From a virus, in IMG/VR virus record IMGVR_UViG_3300046318_000277, positions 1 to 40,172 of that record: a stretch of DNA of 40,172 nt; one strand, written 5' to 3'. Of the stretch, positions 1-5,608 are shown in pieces (position 1 is the stretch's first letter; each line of letters starts with the position of its first letter). Below the pieces are notes generated by a model. The model had not been told where the DNA came from, searched no databases, and worked only from the letters and a program-made list of their open reading frames with translations. The position numbers and the translations under genes are program-made.

Positions 1-164
1 GAACCGGAACCGTAACCGTAACCGGAACCGGAACCGTAACCGGAACCGGAACCGTCACCGGAACCGTTACCGAAACCGTAACCGTAACCGTAACCGTCAC
101 CGTAACCGTCACCGTAACCGTAACCGGAACCGTCACCGGAACCGTTACCGAAACCGGAACCGGA
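1..164. repeat. Degenerate hexamer tandem repeat, left end
   Basis: An uninterrupted run of hexamers of the form ACC-GNN, with units ACCGGA, ACCGTA, ACCGTC, ACCGTT and ACCGAA and no indel. It is much more GC-rich than the rest of the window. Positions 1-126 are identical to 40014-40139. Past 126 the two copies can be realigned by a 12-bp (two-unit) gap. It is the coding sequence of the Gly-X protein on the minus strand. Confidence 0.97.
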
Positions 165-179
165 ATTAACTTTACTCAT
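1..179 (-). CDS. Glycine-dipeptide-repeat protein, N-terminal part (runs off left edge)
   Basis: I do not recognise a family. Read on the minus strand from the ATG at 179-177, the protein begins MSKVN and then alternates strictly X-Gly for 27 pairs, X being Ser (10), Tyr (9), Asp (4), Asn (2) or Phe (2). Two other frames through the hexamers are also open. This one is preferred because it has a GGAG ribosome site 5 nt before the ATG, its start overlaps the stop of the DUF6948 gene (translational coupling), and the same frame at the right end of the window stops in a normal gene gap. It leaves the window after two bases of a codon. If the ends join, those two bases plus one base at 40172 make an intact codon and the product would be about 135 residues. 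By composition it should be disordered and resembles sticker-and-spacer condensate-forming sequences (inference). Confidence 0.72.
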   Translation of the reverse strand, partial: MSKVNSGSGFGNGSGDGSGYGYGDGYGDGYGYGYGFGNGSGDGSGSGYGSGSGYGYGSG

Positions 180-570
180 TTTCGCTCCAAGTTTTAATCG
201 AGTTAATATTTTTTATACATTTTTCTGAGCACAATATTATCTCATTCACACCCAATACTATACGCCCATGACTAACTACTGAAATCCTGCTCTCTACTTT
301 ATCAGTAACGCCATGCACTGCTAAATCTGTTAATTCTGTTGCGCCTACCCATTTCCAGATTCTGCGGCTACTATCTAAGATAGCAGTATCTTTATCTATT
401 TTTTTTAAAATAGCAAAGAAAACACCTGCTGAGTATGTTCTAACTATAACGTATTTTCCGATATAGTCTGAATAAATATCTGTTGAATCGGAGGTTGTTT
501 TATCTGATCTATCACACTCAAACATTCTTTCAATCATTTTATCTAATAAAGATTCTCTAATTTTTGACAT
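172..570 (-). CDS. DUF6948 family protein
   Basis: A 132-residue phage protein of unknown function. The core VIVRTYSAGVFF (about residues 41-52), the RRIWKWVGA stretch (about 69-77), a following LAVHGV and a late ELxxCSEKCIKNI-like segment match what I know of the DUF6948 family, which is seen in phages and prophages. It is the first gene after promoter copy 1, with AAAGGAAATACAA before the ATG. Its stop overlaps the start of the Gly-X repeat gene, so the two are probably translated together. No enzymatic motif is visible. The family call is from recognition, not a search. Confidence 0.75.
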   Translation of the reverse strand: MSKIRESLLDKMIERMFECDRSDKTTSDSTDIYSDYIGKYVIVRTYSAGVFFAILKKIDKDTAILDSSRRIWKWVGATELTDLAVHGVTDKVESRISVVSHGRIVLGVNEIILCSEKCIKNINSIKTWSENE

Positions 571-659
571 TTGTATTTCCTTTTTAATTTCTAGTTAAAA
601 ACTTATTTCTTAACTTTATAACGATATTATAACACACATATATTTTACTGTCAACTTTA
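571..659 (-). promoter_or_regulatory. Consensus sigma70-type promoter and leader, copy 1
   Basis: On the minus strand, TTGACA (654-649), a 17-bp spacer and TATAAT (631-626) form a perfect consensus promoter, followed by a leader of about 50 nt ending in AAAGGAAATACAA next to the DUF6948 start. The block is nearly identical to 2440-2528. It should initiate transcription of DUF6948, the Gly-X repeat gene and, on a circular molecule, the recombination genes. Confidence 0.88.
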
Positions 660-661
660 TT

Positions 662-946
662 TTATATAGATTGAAGTTGCTTAGTATTTTTGATTAATTT
701 AATTTTGTCAATCCGTTGAAACATGAGCTTTTGTCCGATAGTTCGTGATGCGTATGCCCAACCTGATTTTATTCCAAATTCAACGGCTAATGCTTTTATG
801 TCTTTAGACTTGTTTGCTATGCAATCAATGTAAAAATCGATTAAATCTTGCGCTGTAGTCGTCCCCTCCAGTCTTTTTATAATGTCATTTTCAACTGGTG
901 TAAGTACACTCATTGTTGCTAAAGTTTGCTTTTCTAATTTTCTCAT
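662..946 (-). CDS. Hypothetical protein, possible helix-turn-helix
   Basis: Unrecognised 94-residue protein. It appears fully alpha-helical and basic at the C terminus. The stretch around residues 48-75 (DIKALAVEFGIKSGWAYASR) has the spacing of a helix-turn-helix: helix, short turn with glycine, then a polar helix. DNA binding is therefore possible but not shown. It is the last gene before promoter copy 1. There is no Shine-Dalgarno stronger than GGAGTAAAAAT upstream of the ATG. Confidence 0.6.
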   Translation of the reverse strand: MRKLEKQTLATMSVLTPVENDIIKRLEGTTTAQDLIDFYIDCIANKSKDIKALAVEFGIKSGWAYASRTIGQKLMFQRIDKIKLIKNTKQLQSI

Positions 947-1006
947 ATTTTTACTCCAAAATAAATATTAAGTTAATTATACGTGCTGTGCAAATATTAT
1001 ATTTTA

Positions 1007-1186
1007 TTAATTCCTCCATTCTTTTAAGTCGTCCAATGCATCCGCCATTTGCTGATCATACATACTATAACAGCCAAGGCAAATAGTAACTGTTATTCTT
1101 TTACCTTCGGCATCTTTGATTTTATGCTCATAGACATTAGCTGTATCTGCGTCTTCTTCGCACCATTCGCAAACTGATTTACTCAT
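1007..1186 (-). CDS. Small zinc-ribbon-like protein
   Basis: A 59-residue protein, beginning MSKSVCEWCEED and ending LKEWRN. Two CxxC pairs (C6-x2-C9 and C36-x2-C39) separated by 26 residues of predicted beta character look like a small zinc ribbon. Its start codon directly follows the stop of the gene at 1187, with no intervening base, so it is probably translated by coupling. Phages encode many such small zinc proteins as transcription or host-takeover factors. No specific role can be assigned here. Confidence 0.72.
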   Translation of the reverse strand: MSKSVCEWCEEDADTANVYEHKIKDAEGKRITVTICLGCYSMYDQQMADALDDLKEWRN

Positions 1187-1468
1187 TTAATTAATTCCTT
1201 TTGTATACATAGAATCTGGGCTTAGTATATGTACATTAGAGCGTTTATAATGTCTCTTTACAGCGTCACACGCAATAATATTTATTGATAAAAAGTGATT
1301 AATGAACTCTTGCGCACGTTTAAATCCTATGCCACAGCTTAGCATTAAATCCATGGGCGTAAACTCTTTATGCAATAATATAAATCGTATTACAAGCGGT
1401 AAAAGTACATCAAAGTCAGTAACTTTGTCAGCCTTTACTCTAATGCGGTTAATTTGTTTTGTTGTCAT
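1187..1468 (-). CDS. Hypothetical protein, possible winged helix
   Basis: A 93-residue protein. The segment LPLVIRFILLHKEFTPMDLM followed by CGIGFKRAQEFINHFLSINII resembles the winged-helix layout of FtsK-gamma-like domains, in which a helix with GxxRAxxxIxxL is followed by an aliphatic strand. That suggests DNA binding, but the likeness is by eye only. It sits in the minus-strand early operon, directly abutting the zinc-ribbon gene. Confidence 0.6.
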   Translation of the reverse strand: MTTKQINRIRVKADKVTDFDVLLPLVIRFILLHKEFTPMDLMLSCGIGFKRAQEFINHFLSINIIACDAVKRHYKRSNVHILSPDSMYTKGIN

Positions 1469-1480
1469 TTACTGTCTCCA

Positions 1481-1780
1481 CTATCCATAAAAGCAAAACT
1501 TGTCTATAAACTCTTGCATCATATTATTTGCCACAGATTTTGCAATATCAACTGTATCAAAATTACCAATAAAGTAACGCTCATTAAGACGTAAATTAAC
1601 AGATGTTATATCAACTGTATCAAACTCACACCAATGGCGATATTTCTTAATCAACTGAATTTCCCACCTCATTAATCCTAAATCACATTCAATATACCCA
1701 TCTGCGGTTTCTGTCCACTCAAGCTCATTGAATTTTATACTTGCGGGTGCGCTTAACCATACAGTTCCGCTTTTAAACAT
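1481..1780 (-). CDS. Hypothetical protein
   Basis: Unrecognised 99-residue protein with mixed composition, many aromatic residues (several W, Y and F) and an alternating hydrophobic pattern suggesting beta strands. No signal peptide or known motif is seen. Its start overlaps the end of the next upstream gene (1773) by 8 nt, consistent with one early operon. Confidence 0.58.
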   Translation of the reverse strand: MFKSGTVWLSAPASIKFNELEWTETADGYIECDLGLMRWEIQLIKKYRHWCEFDTVDITSVNLRLNERYFIGNFDTVDIAKSVANNMMQEFIDKFCFYG

Positions 1781-2078
1781 TATAACTTCTCCTTTTCTTT
1801 GTTAAAGTACCTCTATGAACAGAATAAACGTCATCAATATTTTTTGCGAATAATTCTTTGCCACTCATATCACAAATATAAAACCTATCCCCCCTCTTGT
1901 CAATTATCATACATTTTATGTCTTTAGGTTGCCAATACACAATGTCGCCAACTTTTAGCTTATCACATTCATCTCGTAAATAAGCTACTATAGCAAATAT
2001 CACCATTACCCAAATAAATAGACTGTAAGTCGAGAATAAGTTAATTAAATAGTTCACAATATCAGTTAAAGTTATCAT
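1773..2078 (-). CDS. Single-pass membrane protein with small beta domain
   Basis: A 101-residue protein. Residues about 19-38 (YSLFIWVMVIFAIVAYL) form one clear transmembrane segment. The following soluble part contains KVGDIVYWQP and FYICDMSGKELFAKN, which look like a small SH3-like beta barrel, and the C terminus is very basic. It could place a small beta domain on the cytoplasmic face of the inner membrane. No function is recognised. Confidence 0.58.
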   Translation of the reverse strand: MITLTDIVNYLINLFSTYSLFIWVMVIFAIVAYLRDECDKLKVGDIVYWQPKDIKCMIIDKRGDRFYICDMSGKELFAKNIDDVYSVHRGTLTKKRRSYNV

Positions 2079-2098
2079 CTATTATCTCCAAAATAAAA

Positions 2099-2305
2099 TT
2101 ATTTACATTCTGCGTTAAGTGCTGCCTGAACTATATGAAAGACTCTATCTTTTAATTGCGCTGAATATTCATCAATCTCAGCCTTTTCGAACACTTGGGG
2201 AATAATATACGCTGTAATATAATCACTAAGATTACCGGCTTCTTGCATTTTTAAAGCTAACAAGTCTTTTAAAGTTGATAGCTTGCTTTCTATACTATAT
2301 GTCAT
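2099..2305 (-). CDS. Hypothetical small helical protein
   Basis: Unrecognised 68-residue protein, probably helical throughout. Its ATG overlaps the TGA of the 45-residue gene upstream in an ATGA arrangement, a sign of translational coupling in the promoter-proximal part of the early operon. Confidence 0.58.
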   Translation of the reverse strand: MTYSIESKLSTLKDLLALKMQEAGNLSDYITAYIIPQVFEKAEIDEYSAQLKDRVFHIVQAALNAECK

Positions 2306-2439
2306 AACTTGCTCCTAAGCCAAAATGCGATTTTTTCAAATACGCTTAGATTATCGCATTTATATTTTACTTTGTCGTGTGCGTGAATATGAAGTAAAAG
2401 CCAGTTTGTGCTTGGGTCTCGTTTTTTATATGTAAACAT
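2302..2439 (-). CDS. Small hypothetical protein, first gene of the early operon
   Basis: A 45-residue protein beginning MFTYKKRDPSTNWLLLHIHAH and ending IAFWLRSKL. It is short and of unknown function, but it has the same leader and ribosome site (AAAGGAAATACAA then ATG) as DUF6948, lies directly behind promoter copy 2, and its stop codon overlaps the next start (ATGA). These features make it more credible than a random open frame. Confidence 0.62.
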   Translation of the reverse strand: MFTYKKRDPSTNWLLLHIHAHDKVKYKCDNLSVFEKIAFWLRSKL

Positions 2440-2528
2440 TTGTATTTCCTTTTTAATTTCTAGTTAAAAACTTATTTCTTAACTTCATGACAGTATTATA
2501 ACACAGGTATATTTTACTGTCAACTTTA
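2440..2528 (-). promoter_or_regulatory. Consensus sigma70-type promoter and leader, copy 2
   Basis: On the minus strand, TTGACA (2523-2518), a 17-bp spacer and TATAAT (2500-2495). The leader and ribosome site match copy 1 at 571-659 base for base over the first 46 positions and with few changes over the promoter. It is expected to drive the early leftward operon starting at 2439. Confidence 0.88.
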
Positions 2529-2675
2529 ATTTATCCTTATTTTGTTGTGCAGTGCAAAAGCGTAATGATACCAATGAGATTATGGATTTTATAGACGTGG
2601 TAAATTGTCGATTTAAGTAGAGTTTATATAAATATGTTGGAGTGAATTGTAATATAAAGTGAAAATTAGAAGAAT

Positions 2676-2714
2676 AAAAAAGCCGGATTCTCCATTACAA
2701 TTAAAATCCGGCTT
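2676..2714 (-). terminator. Rho-independent terminator, minus strand (copy A)
   Basis: A 10-bp stem AAGCCGGATT / AATCCGGCTT (2680-2689 with 2705-2714) encloses a 15-nt loop, and on the minus strand is followed by six T. It ends a minus-strand transcript arriving from about 2780. It has the same geometry and related sequence as copy B at 2989-3028. Confidence 0.82.
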
Positions 2715-2788
2715 CATAAAGTAAGATACACAAAACATAAAGTTAATTATGCCATATATAAATATGATACATTTATATATCAAGCATA

Positions 2789-2797
2789 ATTATACCA
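2789..2797 (-). promoter_or_regulatory. Extended -10 promoter, minus strand
   Basis: The minus strand reads TGGTATAAT, an extended -10 element with a full TATAAT. No good -35 is visible. Predicted start is near 2782, giving a transcript of about 105 nt that would end at the terminator at 2676-2714. The same GTGGTATAAT string recurs upstream of the AlpA-like gene. Confidence 0.5.
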
Positions 2798-2811
2798 CAT
2801 TATATAAAATA

Positions 2812-2820
2812 TGTTATAAT
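2812..2820 (+). promoter_or_regulatory. Extended -10 promoter for plus-strand small RNA
   Basis: TGTTATAAT, an extended -10 element. The -35 region is poor. Predicted start is near G2827, immediately before the structured region that ends in a strong terminator. Confidence 0.58.
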
Positions 2821-2826
2821 ATAATT

Positions 2827-2960
2827 GGAATACAGAGCCGTAACTCTAGTTAAATTTTAACAGCCGTACATGTTAAAGGTTGCGTAAGCAATAGACTAGC
2901 GGGTTCAGTGTGGCGTATGTGGCTAAAGAAAAAGGGTGTCCGAGATGGATGCCCTTTTTA
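2827..2960 (+). ncRNA. Candidate phage small RNA
   Basis: About 135 nt between a -10 element (2815-2820) and a strong terminator, with no credible reading frame. Several local hairpins can be drawn: GAG/CUC around 2836, GUUAA/UUAAC around 2849-2861, and UUGC/GCAA closing a GUAA loop around 2880. A longer CUAG pairing joins about 2845 with about 2896. The string CGUA recurs four times (CCGUAA, CCGUAC, GCGUAA, GCGUAU), mostly in predicted loops. I do not recognise an Rfam family. Function is unknown; a base-pairing or protein-titrating RNA is possible. Confidence 0.6.
2929..2959 (+). terminator. Rho-independent terminator of the small RNA
   Basis: AAAAA-GGGTGTCC, a GAGAT loop, then GGATGCCC-TTTTT. 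The eight central pairs (two G.U) extend through the flanking A/T runs. This is an unambiguous plus-strand intrinsic terminator. Confidence 0.9.
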
Positions 2961-2988
2961 TTTTAAAGGAGGTGGGTATTTTCTTCAT

Positions 2989-3028
2989 AAAAAAAGTCGG
3001 ATTGACCGTTAAAATCAAAATCCGACTT
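2989..3028 (-). terminator. Rho-independent terminator, minus strand (copy B)
   Basis: Stem AAGTCGGATT / AATCCGACTT (2994-3003 with 3019-3028), 15-nt loop, followed on the minus strand by seven T. Stem length and loop length equal copy A, and the paired changes (C to T, G to A) keep the stem intact. Confidence 0.82.
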
Positions 3029-3073
3029 CATAGAATGAAGAAGTACAAGCACAAAAATATATATAAATAGTTT

Positions 3074-3108
3074 TTTGTATGATTAGGATGTAGTAATGAC
3101 AACCCTAA
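3074..3108 (-). promoter_or_regulatory. Candidate minus-strand promoter overlapping an operator-like inverted repeat
   Basis: On the minus strand, TTGTCA (3102-3097), 17 bp, TACAAA (3079-3074) is a fair promoter that could make a transcript of about 80 nt ending at terminator copy B. The imperfect inverted repeat TTAGG-ATGT / ACAA-CCCTAA (3083-3108) covers its spacer and -35, as a repressor site would. The winged-helix protein at 3247 is a possible ligand (inference). Confidence 0.35.
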
Positions 3109-3207
3109 TTTTCTAACGTTATTCTAACCCATTTATAATCAATCTGTCAAATATATTTCTTAAATATTGTATTTTTTAGCTGATGCTTTACTTTCACATT
3201 GCCTTTA

Positions 3208-3216
3208 TGTTATAAT
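3208..3216 (+). promoter_or_regulatory. Extended -10 promoter of the replication region
   Basis: TGTTATAAT with predicted start near 3223, about 24 nt before the winged-helix gene at 3247. The -35 is weak (TTACTT at 17 bp). The short leader includes the AGAAAGCGT ribosome region. Confidence 0.6.
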
Positions 3217-3246
3217 TGAGCACTTAATTTATTAGAAAGCGTAAAA

Positions 3247-3477
3247 ATGGAATTAAATAGTTTAGCGGAAAGCATTTTAAAATATATTACAAATAGCAAC
3301 GTATCAGACGGTGTCGAATTAAAAAACATAGCTAAAGCAATGCGAGTTTCATTACCTACTGTATATAAGTATATAAAGATTTTAGTAGAAAATGAACTAA
3401 TTGAAAAGGAGTATATGATTTGTAAGGGCGGTACTACAGGAGACCGTAGAAGGGTAGTTAAAGTATATAAATTATAA
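3247..3477 (+). CDS. Small winged-helix DNA-binding protein
   Basis: A 76-residue single-domain protein. SLAESILKYITN, GVELKNIAKAMRVSLPTVYKYIKILVENELIEKE, then a hairpin with GGTTGDRRRVVKVYKL form a textbook winged helix: helix 1, the helix-turn-helix with recognition segment SLPTVYKYIKIL, and a basic wing. It resembles MarR/ArsR-like regulators and replication-initiator wHTH domains. It is the first plus-strand gene after the control region, with its own extended -10 promoter. It could regulate the divergent promoters or take part in replication, and the sequence does not decide between these. Confidence 0.75.
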   Translation: MELNSLAESILKYITNSNVSDGVELKNIAKAMRVSLPTVYKYIKILVENELIEKEYMICKGGTTGDRRRVVKVYKL

Positions 3478-3504
3478 AATAAACTATATCATAAAATTTA
3501 GTTA

Positions 3505-3513
3505 TGGTATAAT
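3505..3513 (+). promoter_or_regulatory. Extended -10 promoter of the replication operon
   Basis: TGGTATAAT, a full extended -10, with predicted start at about 3519-3520, the first base of the GTGAC/GTCAC stem in the leader. The -35 is not evident. Confidence 0.6.
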
Positions 3514-3518
3514 AATGC

Positions 3519-3597
3519 GGTGACTAGGGTAGCTCCCGAAAAGCAGATCATCCAGCTGTCTGTCACACTCTTTTATTGGATGCAATTTTATATAGGG
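3519..3597 (+). promoter_or_regulatory. Structured 5' leader of the replication initiator
   Basis: An untranslated stretch between the predicted start and the initiator gene. GTGAC (3520-3524) can pair with GTCAC (3562-3566), enclosing two smaller hairpins: GGG/CCC around a TAGCT loop (3527-3537), and CAG/CTG or CAGA/TCTG (3544-3562). This gives a possible three-way junction right at the 5' end. I do not recognise a known riboswitch. The initiator frame is open upstream from 3520, but no ribosome site supports that start. Confidence 0.42.
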
Positions 3598-3603
3598 ATG
3601 TAT

Positions 3604-4329
3604 ATGTCAAAAGAACAAATTTTACAAAACAAAAAATCATTTTTACTACACATGGATTCGTTAGATATTCTCGACGAAATGACAAATGAACAAGCTGGAA
3701 TTTTCATAAAAAGTATATTTCATTTTCAAAAAAATGGCATTCTACCAGATTTAGACGTTAGTTTAAAATTTGCATTACAATCTTTCATTAATCAATTTAA
3801 ACGTGACAATGAAAAGTGGGAAGCTGTGCGAGAGAAGCGAAGCCAAGCAGGTAAGGTAAGTGCTAATAGACGTCAACAAATGTCAACACATGTTGAAGGT
3901 GTTGAACAAAATTCAACAAATGTTAACACATGTCAACATTTGCCAACTGTTAATGTAAGTGTAAATGATAGTGTTAGTGTTAGTGATAATGTTAATGATA
4001 CTGATATTAAAAAAAATAAAATAAAAAAAATTGAGTTTGATTATTCCGGATTTAATGATGTTGAAATATTCGCAATCAAAAGATGGTTAGATTATCGGAA
4101 GGTAATCAAGAAGTCTTATAAAACCCAATTTGCATTAGATCAGTTAAGAAAAAAGCTGTTATCTTTCATTGAAGATAATGTGTTAGTTGAAGCTATTGAA
4201 CACAGCATGGCAGAAGAATGGCAAGGAGTATTTGCACCCAAGGAGAGACGATATAGTGCTCAGGAGCATAGTTTAAAGTCAGCTATTCATAATTGTAATG
4301 AACAAGATTTTGATAACAAGGAGTTCTGA
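3604..4329 (+). CDS. DUF6291 replication protein (probable origin-binding initiator)
   Basis: The N-terminal part (FLLHMDSLDILDEMTNEQAGIF, then IKSIFHFQKNG) matches the DUF6291 domain found in phage replication proteins. A low-complexity linker follows (residues about 90-140, rich in N, V, S, D), then a C-terminal helical domain. I take the ATG at 3604 because AGGGA lies 5-6 nt upstream; the frame is open from 3520. The product is 241 residues. Next comes a DnaC-like loader gene, the initiator-then-loader order of lambda O and P. As in lambda O, the middle of the gene carries repeated DNA boxes followed by an AT-rich tract, so the protein probably binds its own gene as the origin (inference). 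Confidence 0.78.
   Translation: MSKEQILQNKKSFLLHMDSLDILDEMTNEQAGIFIKSIFHFQKNGILPDLDVSLKFALQSFINQFKRDNEKWEAVREKRSQAGKVSANRRQQMSTHVEGVEQNSTNVNTCQHLPTVNVSVNDSVSVSDNVNDTDIKKNKIKKIEFDYSGFNDVEIFAIKRWLDYRKVIKKSYKTQFALDQLRKKLLSFIEDNVLVEAIEHSMAEEWQGVFAPKERRYSAQEHSLKSAIHNCNEQDFDNKEF
3871..4035. other. Candidate replication origin: 10-bp phased boxes plus AT-rich tract
   Basis: From 3871 to 3950 the sequence divides into eight consecutive 10-bp blocks related to TGTCAACAAA, for example TGTCAACACA (3881), ATTCAACAAA (3911), TGTTAACACA (3921) and TGTCAACATT (3931), with no indel. The pitch is not a multiple of three, so it is not a peptide repeat but a DNA-level pattern. A 21-bp segment at 3872-3892 recurs at 3912-3932 with two changes. 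It is followed by a GTTAGT-like hexamer stretch and then almost pure A/T to about 4035, suited to duplex opening. This is the arrangement of lambda-type origins. Confidence 0.62.
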
Positions 4330-4331
4330 TA

Positions 4332-4988
4332 ATGGTAACTACTAATTGCACAATACACGGTGATAATGTAGAGTCACTTATTAATCGTAAATGCGCTTTA
4401 TGCTACAAACAAAAAATTGAAGATCAGGAATTGATAGAATTGCAAGAGAGATTGAGTAGAATTAAAGAACTGTCATTAATACCAAAGAGATTTCGCAATT
4501 CATTATTTGATAATTACTATCCGACCAATGAAAAATCTCAACTATTTTTAGAGTTTTGCAAAGAGTATGAGTTTAATATCAATGTGCTTATGCTGGGTAG
4601 CACTGGAACTGGTAAAACGCATTTAGCGTGTTCTTTAATGGATCGAGGAATTAAAATTGGTCTTAGTTGCAACTACATCAAGTTTTATCAATTAGCCGAT
4701 ATAAAAATAAGAAAGCCAAAACTTTTCGATGAGTTGCTTATTTGTGGTTTTCTTGTGATTGATGAATATGGACAGCAGGATTCAGACTTTAAAAGCCATT
4801 TGCTATCCGAGATTATAGACCTGCGCTACGACAATGAGGTTTACACTGTGCTAATAAGCAATTTAGCGGCTGATAAGTTTCGAGATTCTATACCAGCTCC
4901 GCTATATTCGAGGTTAAAAGAAAATGTGATTGTCAAAAATTGCGAGTGGGAAGATTACAGACTAACAAAAATGGAGGTAAAGCAATGA
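4332..4988 (+). CDS. DnaC-like AAA+ helicase loader
   Basis: 218 residues. An N-terminal zinc finger is suggested by C6-x2-H9 and C21-x2-C24, as in DnaC/phage loaders of this type. Walker A GSTGTGKTHLA lies at about 88-98 and Walker B FLVIDEYG at about 139-146, with arginine-containing segments near LYSRLKENV. The family loads the replicative helicase onto initiator-bound or single-stranded DNA. It starts 2 nt after the DUF6291 gene, with GGAGTTCTGATA upstream, and its TGA overlaps the RusA start. No replicative helicase is encoded, so it presumably recruits the host DnaB (inference). Confidence 0.88.
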   Translation: MVTTNCTIHGDNVESLINRKCALCYKQKIEDQELIELQERLSRIKELSLIPKRFRNSLFDNYYPTNEKSQLFLEFCKEYEFNINVLMLGSTGTGKTHLACSLMDRGIKIGLSCNYIKFYQLADIKIRKPKLFDELLICGFLVIDEYGQQDSDFKSHLLSEIIDLRYDNEVYTVLISNLAADKFRDSIPAPLYSRLKENVIVKNCEWEDYRLTKMEVKQ

Positions 4989-5608
4989 ACTTAACAATTA
5001 AAACACCGTATCCGATTAGTACAAACCGCTACTACAGGAAATTTAAAAATATTATGATGATTTCAAAAGAGGGGTTAGCGTTTAAACAAATAGTTAAATA
5101 CGAAAATTTAAAAATGAAACCGGTATCAAGAGATGTTAAATTAGAGATTCTAATTCATCCAAAACAAAAAAAAGACGGATGCGCTTATAACAAGGTCATT
5201 GATATAGATAACGGACTTAAGTGCATTTTAGACAGCTTGATTGGTGTTGTTTATAATGATGACAAGCAAGTTAAAGATTTACATGTTAAATACGGCGCAT
5301 CAGCTATAAACGGAGGTGCTACTGTAAATGTTAGTAATTATTTGCAAATTGAGCGGATATTTCAACCACCAGAAATAATAATAGGTGGCGTTAATCTTAG
5401 CCCTTATATTCTACAAATGGATACAGACCAGCAAGAAACTAAAATAATCTTTGATTTAAAATATTTATCAGAAATTGAATTGGCTAATGTTTTAATTAAC
5501 ATTGAAGATTATAGATATGACCGCAGTGACGTAAAATGTTATAAATTTAGTAACATGAAAAGTATTTTGGAAATTAATTATTGCAAAAGAATTGAGGTAA
5601 ATGTATGA
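4985..5608 (+). CDS. RusA-type Holliday junction resolvase with C-terminal extension
   Basis: Residues 1-118 match RusA: PISTNRYYR near the N terminus, VIDIDNGLKCILDSL with D73 and D75, and GVVYNDDKQV with D92. These correspond to the three catalytic aspartates of E. coli RusA. The enzyme cuts Holliday junctions, here probably resolving replication or recombination intermediates before packaging. The ATG at 4985 is chosen because of the ATGA overlap with the loader gene and the GGAGGTAAAGC site; the frame is open further upstream. About 90 residues follow the RusA core. I cannot assign them; they are richer in I/L and acidic residues and may be a fused extra domain. Confidence 0.85.
   Translation: MNLTIKTPYPISTNRYYRKFKNIMMISKEGLAFKQIVKYENLKMKPVSRDVKLEILIHPKQKKDGCAYNKVIDIDNGLKCILDSLIGVVYNDDKQVKDLHVKYGASAINGGATVNVSNYLQIERIFQPPEIIIGGVNLSPYILQMDTDQQETKIIFDLKYLSEIELANVLINIEDYRYDRSDVKCYKFSNMKSILEINYCKRIEVNV

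Noticed and set aside
1-164. Diversity-generating retroelement target
   Set aside because: Codon pattern is suggestive, but no reverse transcriptase, template repeat or initiation site was found in the window.
1-164. CRISPR array or telomere
   Set aside because: Units are hexamers without spacers; in-frame coding explains them better than either.
2680-3028. Small peptides MKPDFN.../MKSDFD... read from the two minus-strand hairpins
   Set aside because: The similarity follows from the shared terminator stems; no Shine-Dalgarno, and different downstream sequence.
3520-3603. Upstream extension of the initiator from a GTG at 3520
   Set aside because: It begins at the predicted transcription start with no ribosome site; the ATG at 3604 has AGGGA upstream.
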